DNA from: Papio anubis
Taxonomy: Eukaryota > Chordata > Mammalia > Primates > Cercopithecidae
Assembly (NCBI RefSeq): GCF_008728515.1
Contig: NC_044981.1
Location: 10,052,895 to 10,116,894 of the forward strand
Reading direction: 5' to 3'
Length of the DNA: 64,000 nucleotides
Part shown: positions 35,874 through 46,668 of the stretch, piece after piece
Numbering within the stretch: position 1 is the first letter of the stretch
How the letters are laid out: every line of letters begins with the position of its first letter
The notes under the pieces: model-generated
Told to the model about the DNA's origin: nothing
Seen by the model: the letters and a program-made list of their open reading frames with translations, nothing else
The model's database searches: none
Translations under genes and position numbers: made by a program

Positions 35874-36228
35874 AAGTTATGCATCACTTAACTATGGGGA
35901 CACGTTCTGAGAAATGTGTTAGGCAGTTTTGTTGTTGTTGTGCAAGCATAATAGAGTGTCCTTACACAAACCTAGATGGTATAGCTAACCACAAACCTGT
36001 ATAGCCTCAGTGTGATTGCTCCTAGGTTTAGATTGTTCCTAGGCTGCAAACCTGCCCAGCATACCATTGTACTGAATATTGTAGGCAATTGTAACATAGT
36101 GGTAAGTATTTGTATATGTAAACACATCTAAACATATTAAAGTACTATAAAATATGGCATCATAATCTTATGAGACCACTATCATGTGGCCCATCATTAA
36201 CAAAGTATTATTATGTTGTGCATGACTG
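35874..36228 (+). mobile_element. Small Tigger-like DNA transposon inside the L1
   Basis: A non-autonomous Tc1/mariner-type element. The left end AGTTATGCATCACTTAAC and the reverse complement of the right end (CAGTCATGCACAACATAA) are matching terminal inverted repeats, with TA at both edges. The body has ACACGTTCTGAGAAATG, CACAAACCTAGATGGTATAG and GAATATTGTAGGCAATTGTA, which I recall from the Tigger3/4 group. L1 text resumes on each side, so it inserted into the L1. Confidence 0.8.
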
Positions 36229-37100
36229 TAGTAATTTTAAAAGCTACCCACGAAGAAAAGCCCAGGTCCAGATGGATTTATCACTGAATTCCACCATTTA
36301 ATGAAGAATTAATGCCAGTTCTTCACAAACTCTTCCAAAATATAAAAGAAAACACTTCCAAGCTCATTCTATGAAACAAGTATTACCAATTCTAAAACGG
36401 ATGAAGCTATCAGAAAACAAGAAACCTAAAGGCCAATATCTTCTGCGAATATGGACACAAAATCTCCAGCAAAACATTGGCAGACCAAATACAGCAACAT
36501 ATAAAAAGAATCATGCACCATAATCAAGTAAGTGGAATTTGTCCTAAGGATGCAAGACTTTTTAACATCTGAAAATCAATTAATATAACATACCCTATCA
36601 ATGGAAAAAAATACATGATCATCTCAATAAATACACAAAAAGCATTAGACAAAATCTAATGGCCTTTTATGATTAAAAACACTTCACAAACTATAAAGAG
36701 AAGAAACTTTCTTCAACTTGATAAAAGGCGTCCATGAAAAACTTGGAGTTAACATTATACTTAATGATGAAACACTGGATGCTTTTCCCCTACAGATAAG
36801 GAAAAAGACATGGATGTCAAGTCTAACCTCTTCTATTCAACATTATACTAGCGGTCAAGCCAGGGCAAATATGCAAGAAAAATAAATAAAACCATTCAGA
36901 TTGGAAAGGAAGAAGTGAAATTATCTATTCACAGATGATATAATCTTATATTATAAGATTATAATGTAAGAAAATTATTAAAACTAATAAATGTGTTTGG
37001 CAAGGTTGCAGGATACAACATCAACATACAAAAATAAATTGTATTTCAATATGATTGCAATGAACAAACCATAAATGAAATTAAGAAAACAACTCTTGTT

Positions 37101-37403
37101 GGACGTGGTGGCTCAGGCCTGTAATCCCAGTACTTTGGGAGGTGGAGGCAGATGGATCACCTGAAGTCAGGGATTTGAGACCAGCCTGGCCAACATAGTG
37201 AAACCCCGCCTCTATTAAAAATACAAAAACTGGCCGGACATGGTGGCAAACACCTGTATTCCCAGCTACTGGGGTGGCTGAGGTAGGAGAATTGTTTGAA
37301 CCCAGGAGGTGGAGGTTGCAGTAAGCTGAGATCACACCACTGCACTCCTGCCTGGGTGACAGAGCGAGACACCATCTCAAAAAAAGAAAAAAAAGAGAGA
37401 AAG
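37101..37403 (+). mobile_element. Alu SINE (AluS-like)
   Basis: Forward Alu in the L1. AAAACAACTCTTGTT (37086-37100) and AAAACATGTCTTGTT (37404-37418) are the target duplication with two differences. Confidence 0.94.
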
Positions 37404-37501
37404 AAAACATGTCTTGTTTTAGGAACATCAAAAATATATATATATTTAAGAATAAATTTAATAAAAGAAATGCAAAACTTATGCTTTGAAAGGCTAGGGT
37501 T

Positions 37502-37809
37502 GGCCGAGTGCCATGGCTCACGCCTGTAATCCCAGCACTTTGGGAGGCCGAGGCGGGCGGATCACAAGGTCAGGAGATCGAGACCATCCTGGCTAACACG
37601 GTGAAATCCGGTCTTTACTAAAAATACAAAAAAATTAGCCGGGCGTGGTGGCAGGCGCCTGTAGTCCCAGCTACTCGGGAGGCTGAGGCAGGAGAAAGGC
37701 GTGAACCCGGGACGCGGACCTTGCAGTGAGCCGAGATCGCGCCACTGCACTCCAGCCTGGGCGACAGAGCAAGACTCCATCTCAAAAAAAAAGAAAAAAC
37801 AGAAAAAAT
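37502..37809 (+). mobile_element. Alu SINE (AluY)
   Basis: Forward AluY with well preserved CpG-rich boxes. GAAAGGCTAGG (37488-37498) and GAAAGGCCAGG (37810-37820) are the target duplication. It sits exactly at the junction between the truncated L1 and the retroviral env end. Confidence 0.95.
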
Positions 37810-37821
37810 GAAAGGCCAGGT

Positions 37822-38120
37822 TTGTTATGGATGGTAGAACTGCCCTAAGCTTCCTTTTTGCAGGCCAGGACAAGTTTGTGCAATCACTAATACATCCTTC
37901 TGCATCTGGATGAATGCCTTGGGCCAAGGAGAAGAGGCACTGTGGAAACTAAAGGAGAATACTACCTGGCTGTAAGATAGATCTGGATGATTCATTGAAT
38001 TTGTTCAGCTTATGGAATCTGGAACTCTTTAAGTCATGGTGAGGTTAATACTGCAGGATGGCCTTGTCCTGCTGCTCGAACTCCTGTTGATAGTAGTTTT
38101 AATTAAATACTATAAGAGAT
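37822..38120 (+). mobile_element. Endogenous retrovirus env 3' end (transmembrane region), broken
   Basis: Encodes, in more than one frame, features typical of a gammaretrovirus-like transmembrane subunit: a KLKENTTWL-type stretch near 37945, and a Leu/Val/Ile-rich membrane segment encoded at about 38055-38110, followed by a short basic tail and a stop. In-frame stops occur near 37910 and 37972 and the frame shifts near 37970-38040. It is followed by a purine-rich AGAAACAAGGGG and then the LTR-like segment, the usual order at a provirus 3' end. Non-functional. Confidence 0.5.
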
Positions 38121-38233
38121 AAATTGAATGGATTTGGCCCCGGCCTCTATTCGTCAGATGAACCAGAGCAGCAGATGGAGTGGCATACTCATGCCTAAAT
38201 TTGCCAGAAGCTGGGGTGTAGAAACAAGGGGTG

Positions 38234-38634
38234 GAGATTTTTTAAAAAGTCCTCCACAGGTCTCTCATGTGTCTGCACCTGTCTTTGTTCCAGGATGTCT
38301 GTATAGCAAACAGCTTTGGAAGATAGTGTCTCCTTTTGGAGTATGGGGCATATGGTCCAGTATAATAAGGATAATTTCTCCCTCCAGGATAAAGAGCAGG
38401 CACATTTACTGCTTGTTATAAAAGATCTCGCATTCCTAAGTCCAGGGTTCTTCTACAATGCAGCTTTCTTGATGTGCAGGGTCACCTGGCCCTCTTCATG
38501 TTGCACTGTGAGAGTTACGGTTCAGGGAACCAGGGCAAATTCTGGCTACTGTCATTGCTGTGACTAATAAAATCCTTTGTTTCTGACCCAAGAATCTCAT
38601 ATCTTCTACCAACATCTATGAAGCTGTGGTAGGT
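38234..38634 (+). mobile_element. 3' LTR-like segment of the same ERV family
   Basis: Begins TGGAGATT after the purine-rich tract AGAAACAAGGGG, contains an AATAAA within GACTAATAAAATCC (about 38563-38576), and shares ordered blocks with 29620-30053. I infer the 3' LTR of the class I ERV. About 400 bp. Confidence 0.5.
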
Positions 38635-38639
38635 TCACC

Positions 38640-39333
38640 TGTTTACAGTTAGCACTTTGCTTACAGGTCCTTTACAGTTCTTGACTGTGCCTATGACTTA
38701 CTCGTCTTTGTATACTTCATTCCATCTGTACTAAATGAGTATATAAATGAATTTTTATTTGAGCTATGTAAAAACATCCCAAAACATACAGCCGGTCCAC
38801 AGGTCAACTTCATGCCTCTTATGAGATATACAGTATCAGGGTATAAAATACATGACTGAGCATAATTCATAGGTGAACAAAAGATCGTTTCCAGGCTATT
38901 GACATAAATAAGTTCACAACATAGCAGTTCTATTCATTTCAACTATCATGAAAATTTCCCCAGTCCCCACAGCCAAACTGATTCTGGCTTGATCTGTATA
39001 AATCTCTTACACTGCTAAAAATTAATCCATTAATGTCCAGCACAGTTCATCTGCACATCAAAAATTCTCATTCTCATTTTTCCTCTCCCTCTTACTCTCT
39101 CCCACCACTACTGCCTCCACCCCTGCACACACACACATACACACACCCCTTAGCAATAAAAAATTTTTCTTTATATTCTTAAGATTCTCAGCACACTAAG
39201 AAAAAACAGCAACAAAGATGTTTGGGTCCTGAGTTAAAGATTTATCAGAATAGCTCTGACAACAACTTAATTGAATATATATGTACACAAAACAAGTCAC
39301 ATTAAGAGTAAAAACAAGATCTCTTTATCCCAT
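38640..39333. other. No recognised gene or repeat
   Basis: Unique-looking AT-rich sequence with a short CACACACACATACACACACC simple run at about 39127-39146. No gene is supported. Confidence 0.4.
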
Positions 39334-39347
39334 ATAAATATCTGCCT

Positions 39348-39810
39348 GCACGCTATTCACAATAGCAAAGACTTGGAACCAACCCAGTGTCCATCAATGA
39401 TAGACTGGATTAAGAAAATGTGGCACATATACACTATGGAATACTATGCAACCATAAAAAAGGATGAGTTCATGTCCTTTGTAGGGACATGGATGAAGCT
39501 GGAAACCACCATTCTCAGCAAACTGCTGCAAGGACAGAAAACCAAACACCGCATGTTCTCACTCACAGATGGCAATTGAACAAAGAGAACAATGAGACAC
39601 AGGGTGGGGAACATCACACACCGGGGCCTGTTGTGGGGTTGGGGGAGCGGGGAGGGATAGCATTAGGAGACATACCTAATGTAAATGACGAGTTAACAGG
39701 TGCAGCACACCAACATGGCACATGTGTACATATGTAACAACCTGCACGTTGTGCACATGTACCCTAGAACTTAAAGTATAATAAAAAAGAATAATAATAG
39801 AAATAAATAA
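39348..39810 (+). mobile_element. 5'-truncated L1 (L1PA-type)
   Basis: The last part of ORF2 (readable to its natural stop near 39578 in the frame ending ...FSLTDGN), then the full 3' UTR and an A-rich tail. Perfect 14-bp target duplications ATAAATATCTGCCT lie at 39334-39347 and 39811-39824. A typical dead-on-arrival copy. Confidence 0.95.
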
Positions 39811-39920
39811 ATAAATATCTGCCTCTTAAGATAAAATGCTCATTGACTTCAACACCTTATAGAAGAATGAGAAAGGGAACATGTTCTCTATTTTTAAGAA
39901 GACTTTTTAAAGCTGTCATT

Positions 39921-40072
39921 TAATTAGCTAGGCATGGTGGCAGTTGCCTGTAGTCTCAGCTAATCGGGAAGCTGAGGCAGGAGAATTGCTTGAACCTGGG
40001 AAGTGGAGGTTTCAGCGAGCCGAGATTGCACCACTGCACTCCAGCCTGGGCAACAGAGCAAGACTATCTATA
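39921..40072 (+). mobile_element. Alu right-arm fragment
   Basis: Begins inside the Alu at AATTAGCTAGGCATGGTGG and runs through the second arm to GCAACAGAGCAAGACTATC. The left arm is absent and there is almost no A tail. Confidence 0.85.
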
Positions 40073-41799
40073 AAGATGATTCATCTCAGTTAAGCTTCAG
40101 TCAGATAAGCATCCTCAAGTCCCAGACCTGTGTGCTATGATTCAGTGTGAAATGGCTTGAGATAGACAGGGCTGGGCTGGGGCTACAGTCAATAGGGAGC
40201 TATCTCATGGAGACTCGGGCAGGAAGCCATGACTGTGGTTAATTCAATGGTGGGTTCCTTTTACATGTAAGCAAAACCTGAGAGTTCTTCTTCCTTCCTT
40301 TTAAAATTTGTCATTGAGAACTTCCATTTGTAATTATTCTTTTACATTTAACACCTGAGTACATACGGGATCTGCAAAAGTACATTAGGCTCAGCAGCAT
40401 TTGGGGTACCGTGCAACTAGACCACATAAGTAGCTCTTACGCTAGATTCCATTTGTTCAGAATGAAGTAAAATAGGACCAAGATCCTCCCTCTCCCTTGC
40501 TCACTGATAACCCTCCTGGGCTTGGGGTGAGAGAAGAGACATTGCCACAGTCAAATCACATCACTCTCAGGGAAGCAGCCCGCGTTCCTTCAGACATTCA
40601 TGAATGGGCCTTTTCTCCCTTTCCCTTTCCTTTTGTCCCCAGACTTTCTGTGTCAAGAACCTGAGAGCTGTTTAGAAGAGAAGAAAGGACAGAGAGGTGC
40701 TCTTGCATTTCTTCTCGGATGTGCTGAAATTAACCGCTTATCTGTCCTGGGCAAGCATCCTGAAGTTTCCTTAATTAACATTTGTCAGGCTCTTTCAAAG
40801 GAAAGGTGCCAGGTGATGATTACGGTAGCTTATCTCACCCTCTTTTGTTGGTAAATCAGCTTAGAATTTTCTCATGAAACTTGGGGTATCAAGCAACTCT
40901 CCTTAAAAGGAACTATTCCCCTCTCCAGTGATCTCCAATTCTAGGGTCTAAAGGAAAGAGATACAATGAAAAGTTTGAGGCAAAGTGTACTCACTATTCA
41001 AACTTAATTATAATGACATCATTTTCATACTTCAAAATCAAATTCCCAAATTAGGCCCTGCAAACCCTTCCCACATTTTCACCATTACTTTGTTTCTATT
41101 TGGACTATTCCCATTTCCATGAGCAATACTGGCTCAGAAATAAAACATACACTATAATTTGGCTTTTTGGTTCCACCTTTTGGACAGGTGTGTGAGCATC
41201 GTGTTCTTACTGTTAACTTACAATTGAGGATACTTCTCTCACACTTGTTGATTTTACTAATGTGTGTGAGGGTGCCTGTGAAATCAGCATTCCAGCACCA
41301 ACCATTCATTGCCAGCAAACTAATCATCAAATCAAGTAAGTGAATCACTGAGCCCGAGAGCCCGCCTCATTCTTTTGCAATAAGGATCACACCTCATTTC
41401 CTTCTGGAGCTTAATTACAACAAGCAAGGATTCAAAAAGGGCTGAGGCCTAAAGATCACCCTAACCAACTTGGAGAGCTCAACATTGTGAAGCTCAGCTA
41501 CCAATATGTTGCTGTTAACTCAAAGACTGGAAAAGGTGATGGATGTTTTAAGGTTCCCCAGACTTGCAGAAATCTGTACAAACCGGGCTAAAGAGCTAAG
41601 AAAAGAAAGCACTTTTTTAGTCCTCTGACCTCTGCTTGGAAGTTTTCAGATCCTGTAGTTAAGACCAAAGAACAAGTCTTGGGCCCGTCTCACCCTGACC
41701 AAAATTGATTTTCTGTCCAGTGACTGCCCGAGTTCTAGGTTAGTTCATACCCTATCTGACAAAGAGCCTTCACTAAATACACAATAGCCCATAGGGATC
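40073..41799. other. Repeat-poor stretch without a recognised gene
   Basis: Contains copy A of the 128-bp duplicated segment (40259-40388) and a pyrimidine-rich tract ending in CCCCAG at about 40608-40641. The 84-residue open frame at 40600-40854 has no recognised domain. Confidence 0.4.
40259..40388 (+). repeat. Copy A of a ~128-bp duplicated segment
   Basis: Runs from TTTTACATGTAAGCAAAACC to GGGATCTGCAAAAGTACATT. By eye about 88% identical and nearly gap-free to 42219-42348. Flanking sequence differs on both sides. It may be a local duplication or two copies of an unnamed repeat. Confidence 0.85.
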
Positions 41800-41877
41800 T
41801 TTTTTTTTTTTTTTTTTAATTTATTTATTATTATTATACTTTAAGTTGTAGGGTACATGTGCATAACATGCAGGTTT
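41800..41877 (-). mobile_element. Very short L1 3' end, reverse
   Basis: T17, then a TTATTATTATTATACTTTAAG, GGGTACATGTGCATAACATG, CAGGTTT order: the reverse complement of the last roughly 60 bases of an L1PA element plus its poly(A) tail. No clear target duplication. Confidence 0.8.
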
Positions 41878-43503
41878 TAAAAGTTTCCCAAGAGTGACTT
41901 TTTCTTCCCCTCCTATCTTCCCTAGAGTTTTCTTTTGTTTGAAACCGCAACCTCAGTTTTTTAAAATTCCATGAATGAAAAACCATGAATATTTTACAAA
42001 ACATTCAGGTTATGGAAGTGGTCACATTTGTTGATTTCTTCAATAAAGCTGAAGTTCTTTCTCCATTGCTATATGGTAAGCCCTAGGGCTCAATTCAGAT
42101 AAGTGTGCTGTGTTTCACTGCCAAAAAAAACATCCGTTTTCTTCTGCAGTCACCATAAACCAACAACCCTAGAAAAACCTGCTTTGTGGTCCTGAAGGAG
42201 CTATTATTGTTCAGAATATTTTACATGTAAGTGAAACCTGACAGTTCTTCTTCCTTCCTTTTATAATTTGTCGCTGGGAACTTCCATTTTTATTTATTCT
42301 TTCACAGTTAGCACCTGAATACTTATGGGATCTGCAAAAGTACATATTGAAATATGCAAATAGTACATAGCATGTGAGTGTCAGATTCATGGAAATTAAA
42401 TCAAATACAGGGGAGAAAAAAGAAACAGTGCATTAAAGCTAACTTTATGGCCCTAAGCTATAGATAAATTGTGGTCTGTGGTAGTTAAACAACAGCTGTT
42501 CGAATTCAAAATAAAATTATGATAAGGATCCCCAGAAGAAAATACTTCTTGAGGTAACAGCATTTACCTCAATGCATCTGTTAGCAAATAGCACGGACAA
42601 GAGCGTTGATGTGAAGGTTTACTCCCATTTCTTTCCCTATGGTCGTCTTGTCATTCCCACTTCTGGCAGACAGTGACTCTTACTGAGTGACATTTATGCT
42701 TCGGTTCCCAGCATAACCTTTTCTTCCATGTCCAGGCAGGTGAATTTCTGCTCCAGCTGGCTGTGGACCATCATGACGAGGGACTGTGATCAAGAAGAAA
42801 AACTCATAGATATCATGAAGAAAAGAAAACAGAAGGCGGGTACTACTTTAGTGGGAGTTCATGTATTCAAACTGGGTCTTCCTTATTCTCTTAGTGAATA
42901 GCAGTTCTTTAAGAGCTTCACACCCAATCAAATATAAACTTTTATGTATTACTATCTTCATTTATTGTTCAAGAGCTTTATTGCAGACATGTAGGAAACC
43001 ACCCAGGTGGAATTTCTAAGAGCAATGACTGCTGTTTCCCTCAACACCTCAAACCTATGTGTGCTCATTTCAAGCCTATCTGCTTATTTTCTCTCTCTCT
43101 CCTGACTCGCTCCATCTCTTGCTCTCTCTAGAACCTGATCTCTGTCCCCTCCCATCACTGTCGTCACCATCACATCCACCAAAATGCACATTTGTAGCAA
43201 ATAGACTATGTTCCTAAAAATAAATCTCTCAACCTATATTTTTTTGGTAAATAAAACAATTTGTCCAAGCCAAGAGAATGCATACAATTTTTAAACAATT
43301 TATACTTTATCTGAAACATGATATTCGTTCATATAGTTAAGGATGTTTAAGGAAATAATTTGGAACTGAAAACTTCCCCACAAAGCTGTATGTATATATA
43401 GAGATAAAATCTACATGTAGAAGCAGCCTCTTTGCATGGCCCAGTGCCAAGAAAAATCGTAATGGAGGGTTTTCAAATACAAATTAAATTTTGAAGCACT
43501 TTG
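41878..43503. other. Repeat-poor stretch without a recognised gene
   Basis: Contains copy B of the duplicated segment (42219-42348). Otherwise unique-looking. 43090-43130 is CT-rich. No coding gene is supported. Confidence 0.4.
42219..42348 (+). repeat. Copy B of the ~128-bp duplicated segment
   Basis: Runs from TTTTACATGTAAGTGAAACC to GGGATCTGCAAAAGTACATA, in the same orientation as copy A, 1.96 kb downstream of it. Confidence 0.85.
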
Positions 43504-43802
43504 CTTTTTTTTTATTATTTTTATTTTTATTTAGGAATCTTGCCCTGTAACCCAGGCTGGAGTGCAGTGGCACGATCTTGGCTCACTGCAACCTCCGCCT
43601 CCTGGGTCAAGCAATTTTCCTGCCTCAGGCTCCCGAGTAGCCATGATTACAGGTACCTGCCACCATGCCTGGTTAATTTTTGTATCTTTAGTAGAGATGG
43701 GGTTTTGTCATATTGGCCAGGCTGGTCTCAAACTCTGACCTCAGGTGATCCGCCCGCCTTGGCCTCCTAAAGTGATGGGATTACAGCTACCACGCCCAGC
43801 CT
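43504..43802 (-). mobile_element. Alu SINE (AluJ/S-like)
   Basis: Reverse Alu whose tail reads TTTTTTTTTATTATTTTTATT, with both arms diverged and a small deletion near the end (GGGATTACAGCTACCACGCC). Confidence 0.93.
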
Positions 43803-44104
43803 GCATTTTTAAAAATGAGCTAAAAACAGGATTTAATAAGGAATTATTGTTATTAAAATATAAGTGAACTTTTAAAATAAAATTGACATTGTAAAATTTG
43901 TCAGTGAACTGGAATAGTATAGTTTGGGTTGTTTATGACTTTAACATTTTCAATAATATAAAAATTATTTGTTAATAATTTTATAACTTGCTTGCTTTTT
44001 CAGATACCAATATACTTTTTTGTGAGCCAAGGCAAAGTCCGTCTGACAACAGCAGATTGGATAATAACTGAAATGTAATCTGTAAGGAAGCTTAATAATA
44101 AGAT

Positions 44105-44790
44105 ATACATCTCTTTATATTTCACTAAATGGCTAAAGAAAGAATGTGGAAAACTTACGTTTATACAAAAACCAGCAGACTGACATCTATAGCAGCTTTA
44201 TCCATAACTGTCAACATTTGGAAGCAACCAAGATGTCCTTCAGCAAGCGAATTGATAAACAAACTGTGGCACATCCAGACAAGGGAATATTATTCAGCAC
44301 TGAAAATAAAGGCGCTATCAAGCCAGGAAAAAACAAGGAGGAAATTCACATGCATATTGTAAGTAGAAGAAGCCAACCTGCAAAAGCTGCATACCGTATG
44401 ATTCCAACTCTGACATTCTGGAAAAGGTAAAACCCTGGAGGCAGTAAAGAGATCAGTGGTTGCCAGAAGTTAGGAGGAAAGGAGGGATGACTAGGCAGGG
44501 CACAGAGGATTTTTAGGGCAGTGAAACTACTCTGTGTGGTTCTGTAATGGTGGTTTAATGTCATTACACATTTGGTCGCACCCATAGACTGTACACCACC
44601 AAGAGTGAACTCTAATGTAAACTGTGGACTTTGGGTGATAATGATGTGTCAGTGTGGGTTCAATTGTAACAAATGTGCCACTCTGGTGGGGGATGGGGAT
44701 AATGGGGAGCTGTGTGCGTGGGGTGGGCGGGGGCATGCGCAAAATCTCTGTACCTTCCTCTCAAGTTTGCAATAAACTTAAAAGCTCTTA
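44105..44790 (+). mobile_element. Old L1 3' end (L1M)
   Basis: ORF2 C-terminal text (a frame reading KQPRCPSASELINKLWHIQ at about 44224-44280), then an old-L1 3' UTR with CATTCTGGAAAAGGTAAAA, GATCAGTGGTTGCCAGAAG and AACTTAAAAGCTCTTAAAAA. The L1MB-L1ME range is plausible. Confidence 0.75.
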
Positions 44791-45344
44791 AAAAGTAAGT
44801 ATTTTTTTTAATGAGAAAGAAACAATGCAAACTAAATATACTGCTGGATCTAATATGAGAAAATAAGAACTGCTATTAATTTACATATATTAACTAATTA
44901 ATTGTTAACCTTTTTAAAATACCATTGTGAACTGTAATGTATTTCATATTCAAATGAATCCTCAGCCTTATTCATTGTAAATATTAGTTAAACAAATGAG
45001 TAAATAAAAATTGACATCATAGAAAATCAAGTGAGTCTGGTCATAGCCAGATAACAAAGTGTTTAACCTACAAAAGAAATGCAATTGTTCTTTAAAACAA
45101 TAAGAGGATTAATACAAAATTATTAAAGTTCATATTAAAGACATAAATGTAAACTTTACAAATAATTTTCTTATGGATAAATTATGCTTACTGTAGTTAT
45201 TAGCCAGAACTTACAATAATCTACATATTAAGACAACCAAGACAGCAATTAGTTTGTTTTAAAGCACCTGCCAACTTATATACCAGAAAATAAAAGTTTT
45301 CCAAGTGAAAAAAACAGCTTTGCTCAGAATTTAAAACACTCTAC
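44791..45344. other. AT-rich sequence without a recognised gene
   Basis: AT-rich and low in complexity. No repeat family could be named and no open frame of note is seen. Confidence 0.4.
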
Positions 45345-46575
45345 TGGATAGCCTGCTTAACAGCACTAGGGAAACAAAAGTTCTATGCATCAAAAGACGA
45401 ATGAAAAGAGAAATCATAAACCAGGATGAAGATACATACAAACCCAATGGCTTCATATCTAGAATATATAAAGAACTCCCACAAATCAATAAGAAAAAGA
45501 GAAGCAGCCCAATAGAAAAATGGCAAAGTATGTGAACACAGAATCGATGAAAGAGAAAATTCAAATACTCCAAAACATTTTAAAATATGTTCAACCTCTG
45601 GCTGGGCACAGTGGCTCACACCTATAATCCCAGCAATTTGGGAGGCTAAGGCAGGTGGATCTCTTGAGGACAGCCTGGACAACATGGCAAAACCCCATCT
45701 CTGATAAAAACACAAGAATTAGCTGGGTGTGGTGGCACAGGCCTGTAATCCCAGCTACTCAGGAGGCTGAGGCACAAGAATTGCTTGAGCATGGGAGGCC
45801 AAGGTTACAGAGATCTGCAAATAAAAACCATGAGATTTCATACCCATCACGTTCATTAAAGTTTTCCAATTCTGACAACACATTATTTTGGCAAGTGTAT
45901 GAAGTAACACAGCTGATGGAAGTATAAACTGGTACAATCAATTTGGAGAAAATTTGGGAGTATATACATAAGTATCATATTTGAAACTACTCACAACCTA
46001 TGCCTCAGCAACTCCAAACCTGAAGAAACTCCTGTCCACATGCCCAAGAAGATCTCTTTAAGAATGTTCACAGCATTATTTATTTCTAAATAATATAAAA
46101 CTGAACATATGTTACACACGCTCCATCAAGGATAAAATGTGTAAGCAAACTGTGATGTATTCATAAATAAAAATAATTAAAACATGCAAACTAGATGTCT
46201 ATATCTGTCTATATTTTTTCAGCATGAATAAATCCCCAGAACATAGCACTAAAAGCAAAAAGCAAGTTGGAAAGACAAATACAGTTCAATAATACTTTCA
46301 TGAAGTTTTAAATATATGCAAAAGAGCACCATGAATTGCTTATTAATGCAAACACAGAGTATAAAAATATGATATGTATGGGAACGATAGACATTGAATT
46401 CAGGAAACTAATGATTTCAGCTTGGGAGGGAATGGAACAGGGTAAGAGTGTGGGGGCTTTAACTGCATCTATAATGTTTTTTGTTTTGTTTTTTTAAACT
46501 GGGTGGCTGGGACTTTGGTGTTTACTATATTATTCTTCGTAATTTTTTTAATACTTCATAACTTAAAAATAAAAA
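45345..46575 (+). mobile_element. Old L1 fragment (L1M), split by an Alu
   Basis: ORF2 3' text with ATATCTAGAATATATAAAGA and AAAAATGGCAAAGTATGTGA, resumed after the Alu at AAATAAAAACCATGAGATTT and AACTGGTACAATCAATTTGG, to a 3' end with GGGTGGCTGGGACTTTGGTG and a terminal AAAAATAAAAATGG. All frames are broken. Confidence 0.7.
45599..45818 (+). mobile_element. 3'-truncated Alu (AluJ-like)
   Basis: Forward Alu with the left arm and only the first part of the right arm, ending at about GGCCAAGGTTACAGAGAT and running straight into L1 sequence without an A tail. The lost end implies a deletion after insertion. A deletion also lies in the left arm (CTCTTGAGGACAGCC). Confidence 0.85.
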
Positions 46576-46668
46576 TGGCATCTGCCTCACAACCCCTAAC
46601 AAGGACTTTCCCAGCTTCCCATTAACATAAAGATGGGAAAGCAAATAAAAAGACCGTATTTGAAATAG

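Larger units (their letters stand above)
32300..37487 (+). mobile_element. L1 (L1MA/L1PB-type), truncated at both ends
   Basis: About 5 kb of middle-aged L1 in forward orientation, less its own insertions. ORF1-like text spans roughly 32480-33740 (AAGGAAACCATAATTAAAGA; CATTCCCAGATAAATAAAAA). The inter-ORF region runs to about 34450. ORF2-like text follows (AACAGTCCAATCAAAAGACA at 34527; TCTCTGACCACGATGGAATT at 35180; GGTCCAGATGGATTTATCAC at 36266; GAAGTGAAATTATCTATTCA at 36912). It stops mid-ORF2 at about 37487 with no 3' UTR or poly(A), so its end was lost. It sits within retroviral sequence. Frames are all broken. Confidence 0.75.
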
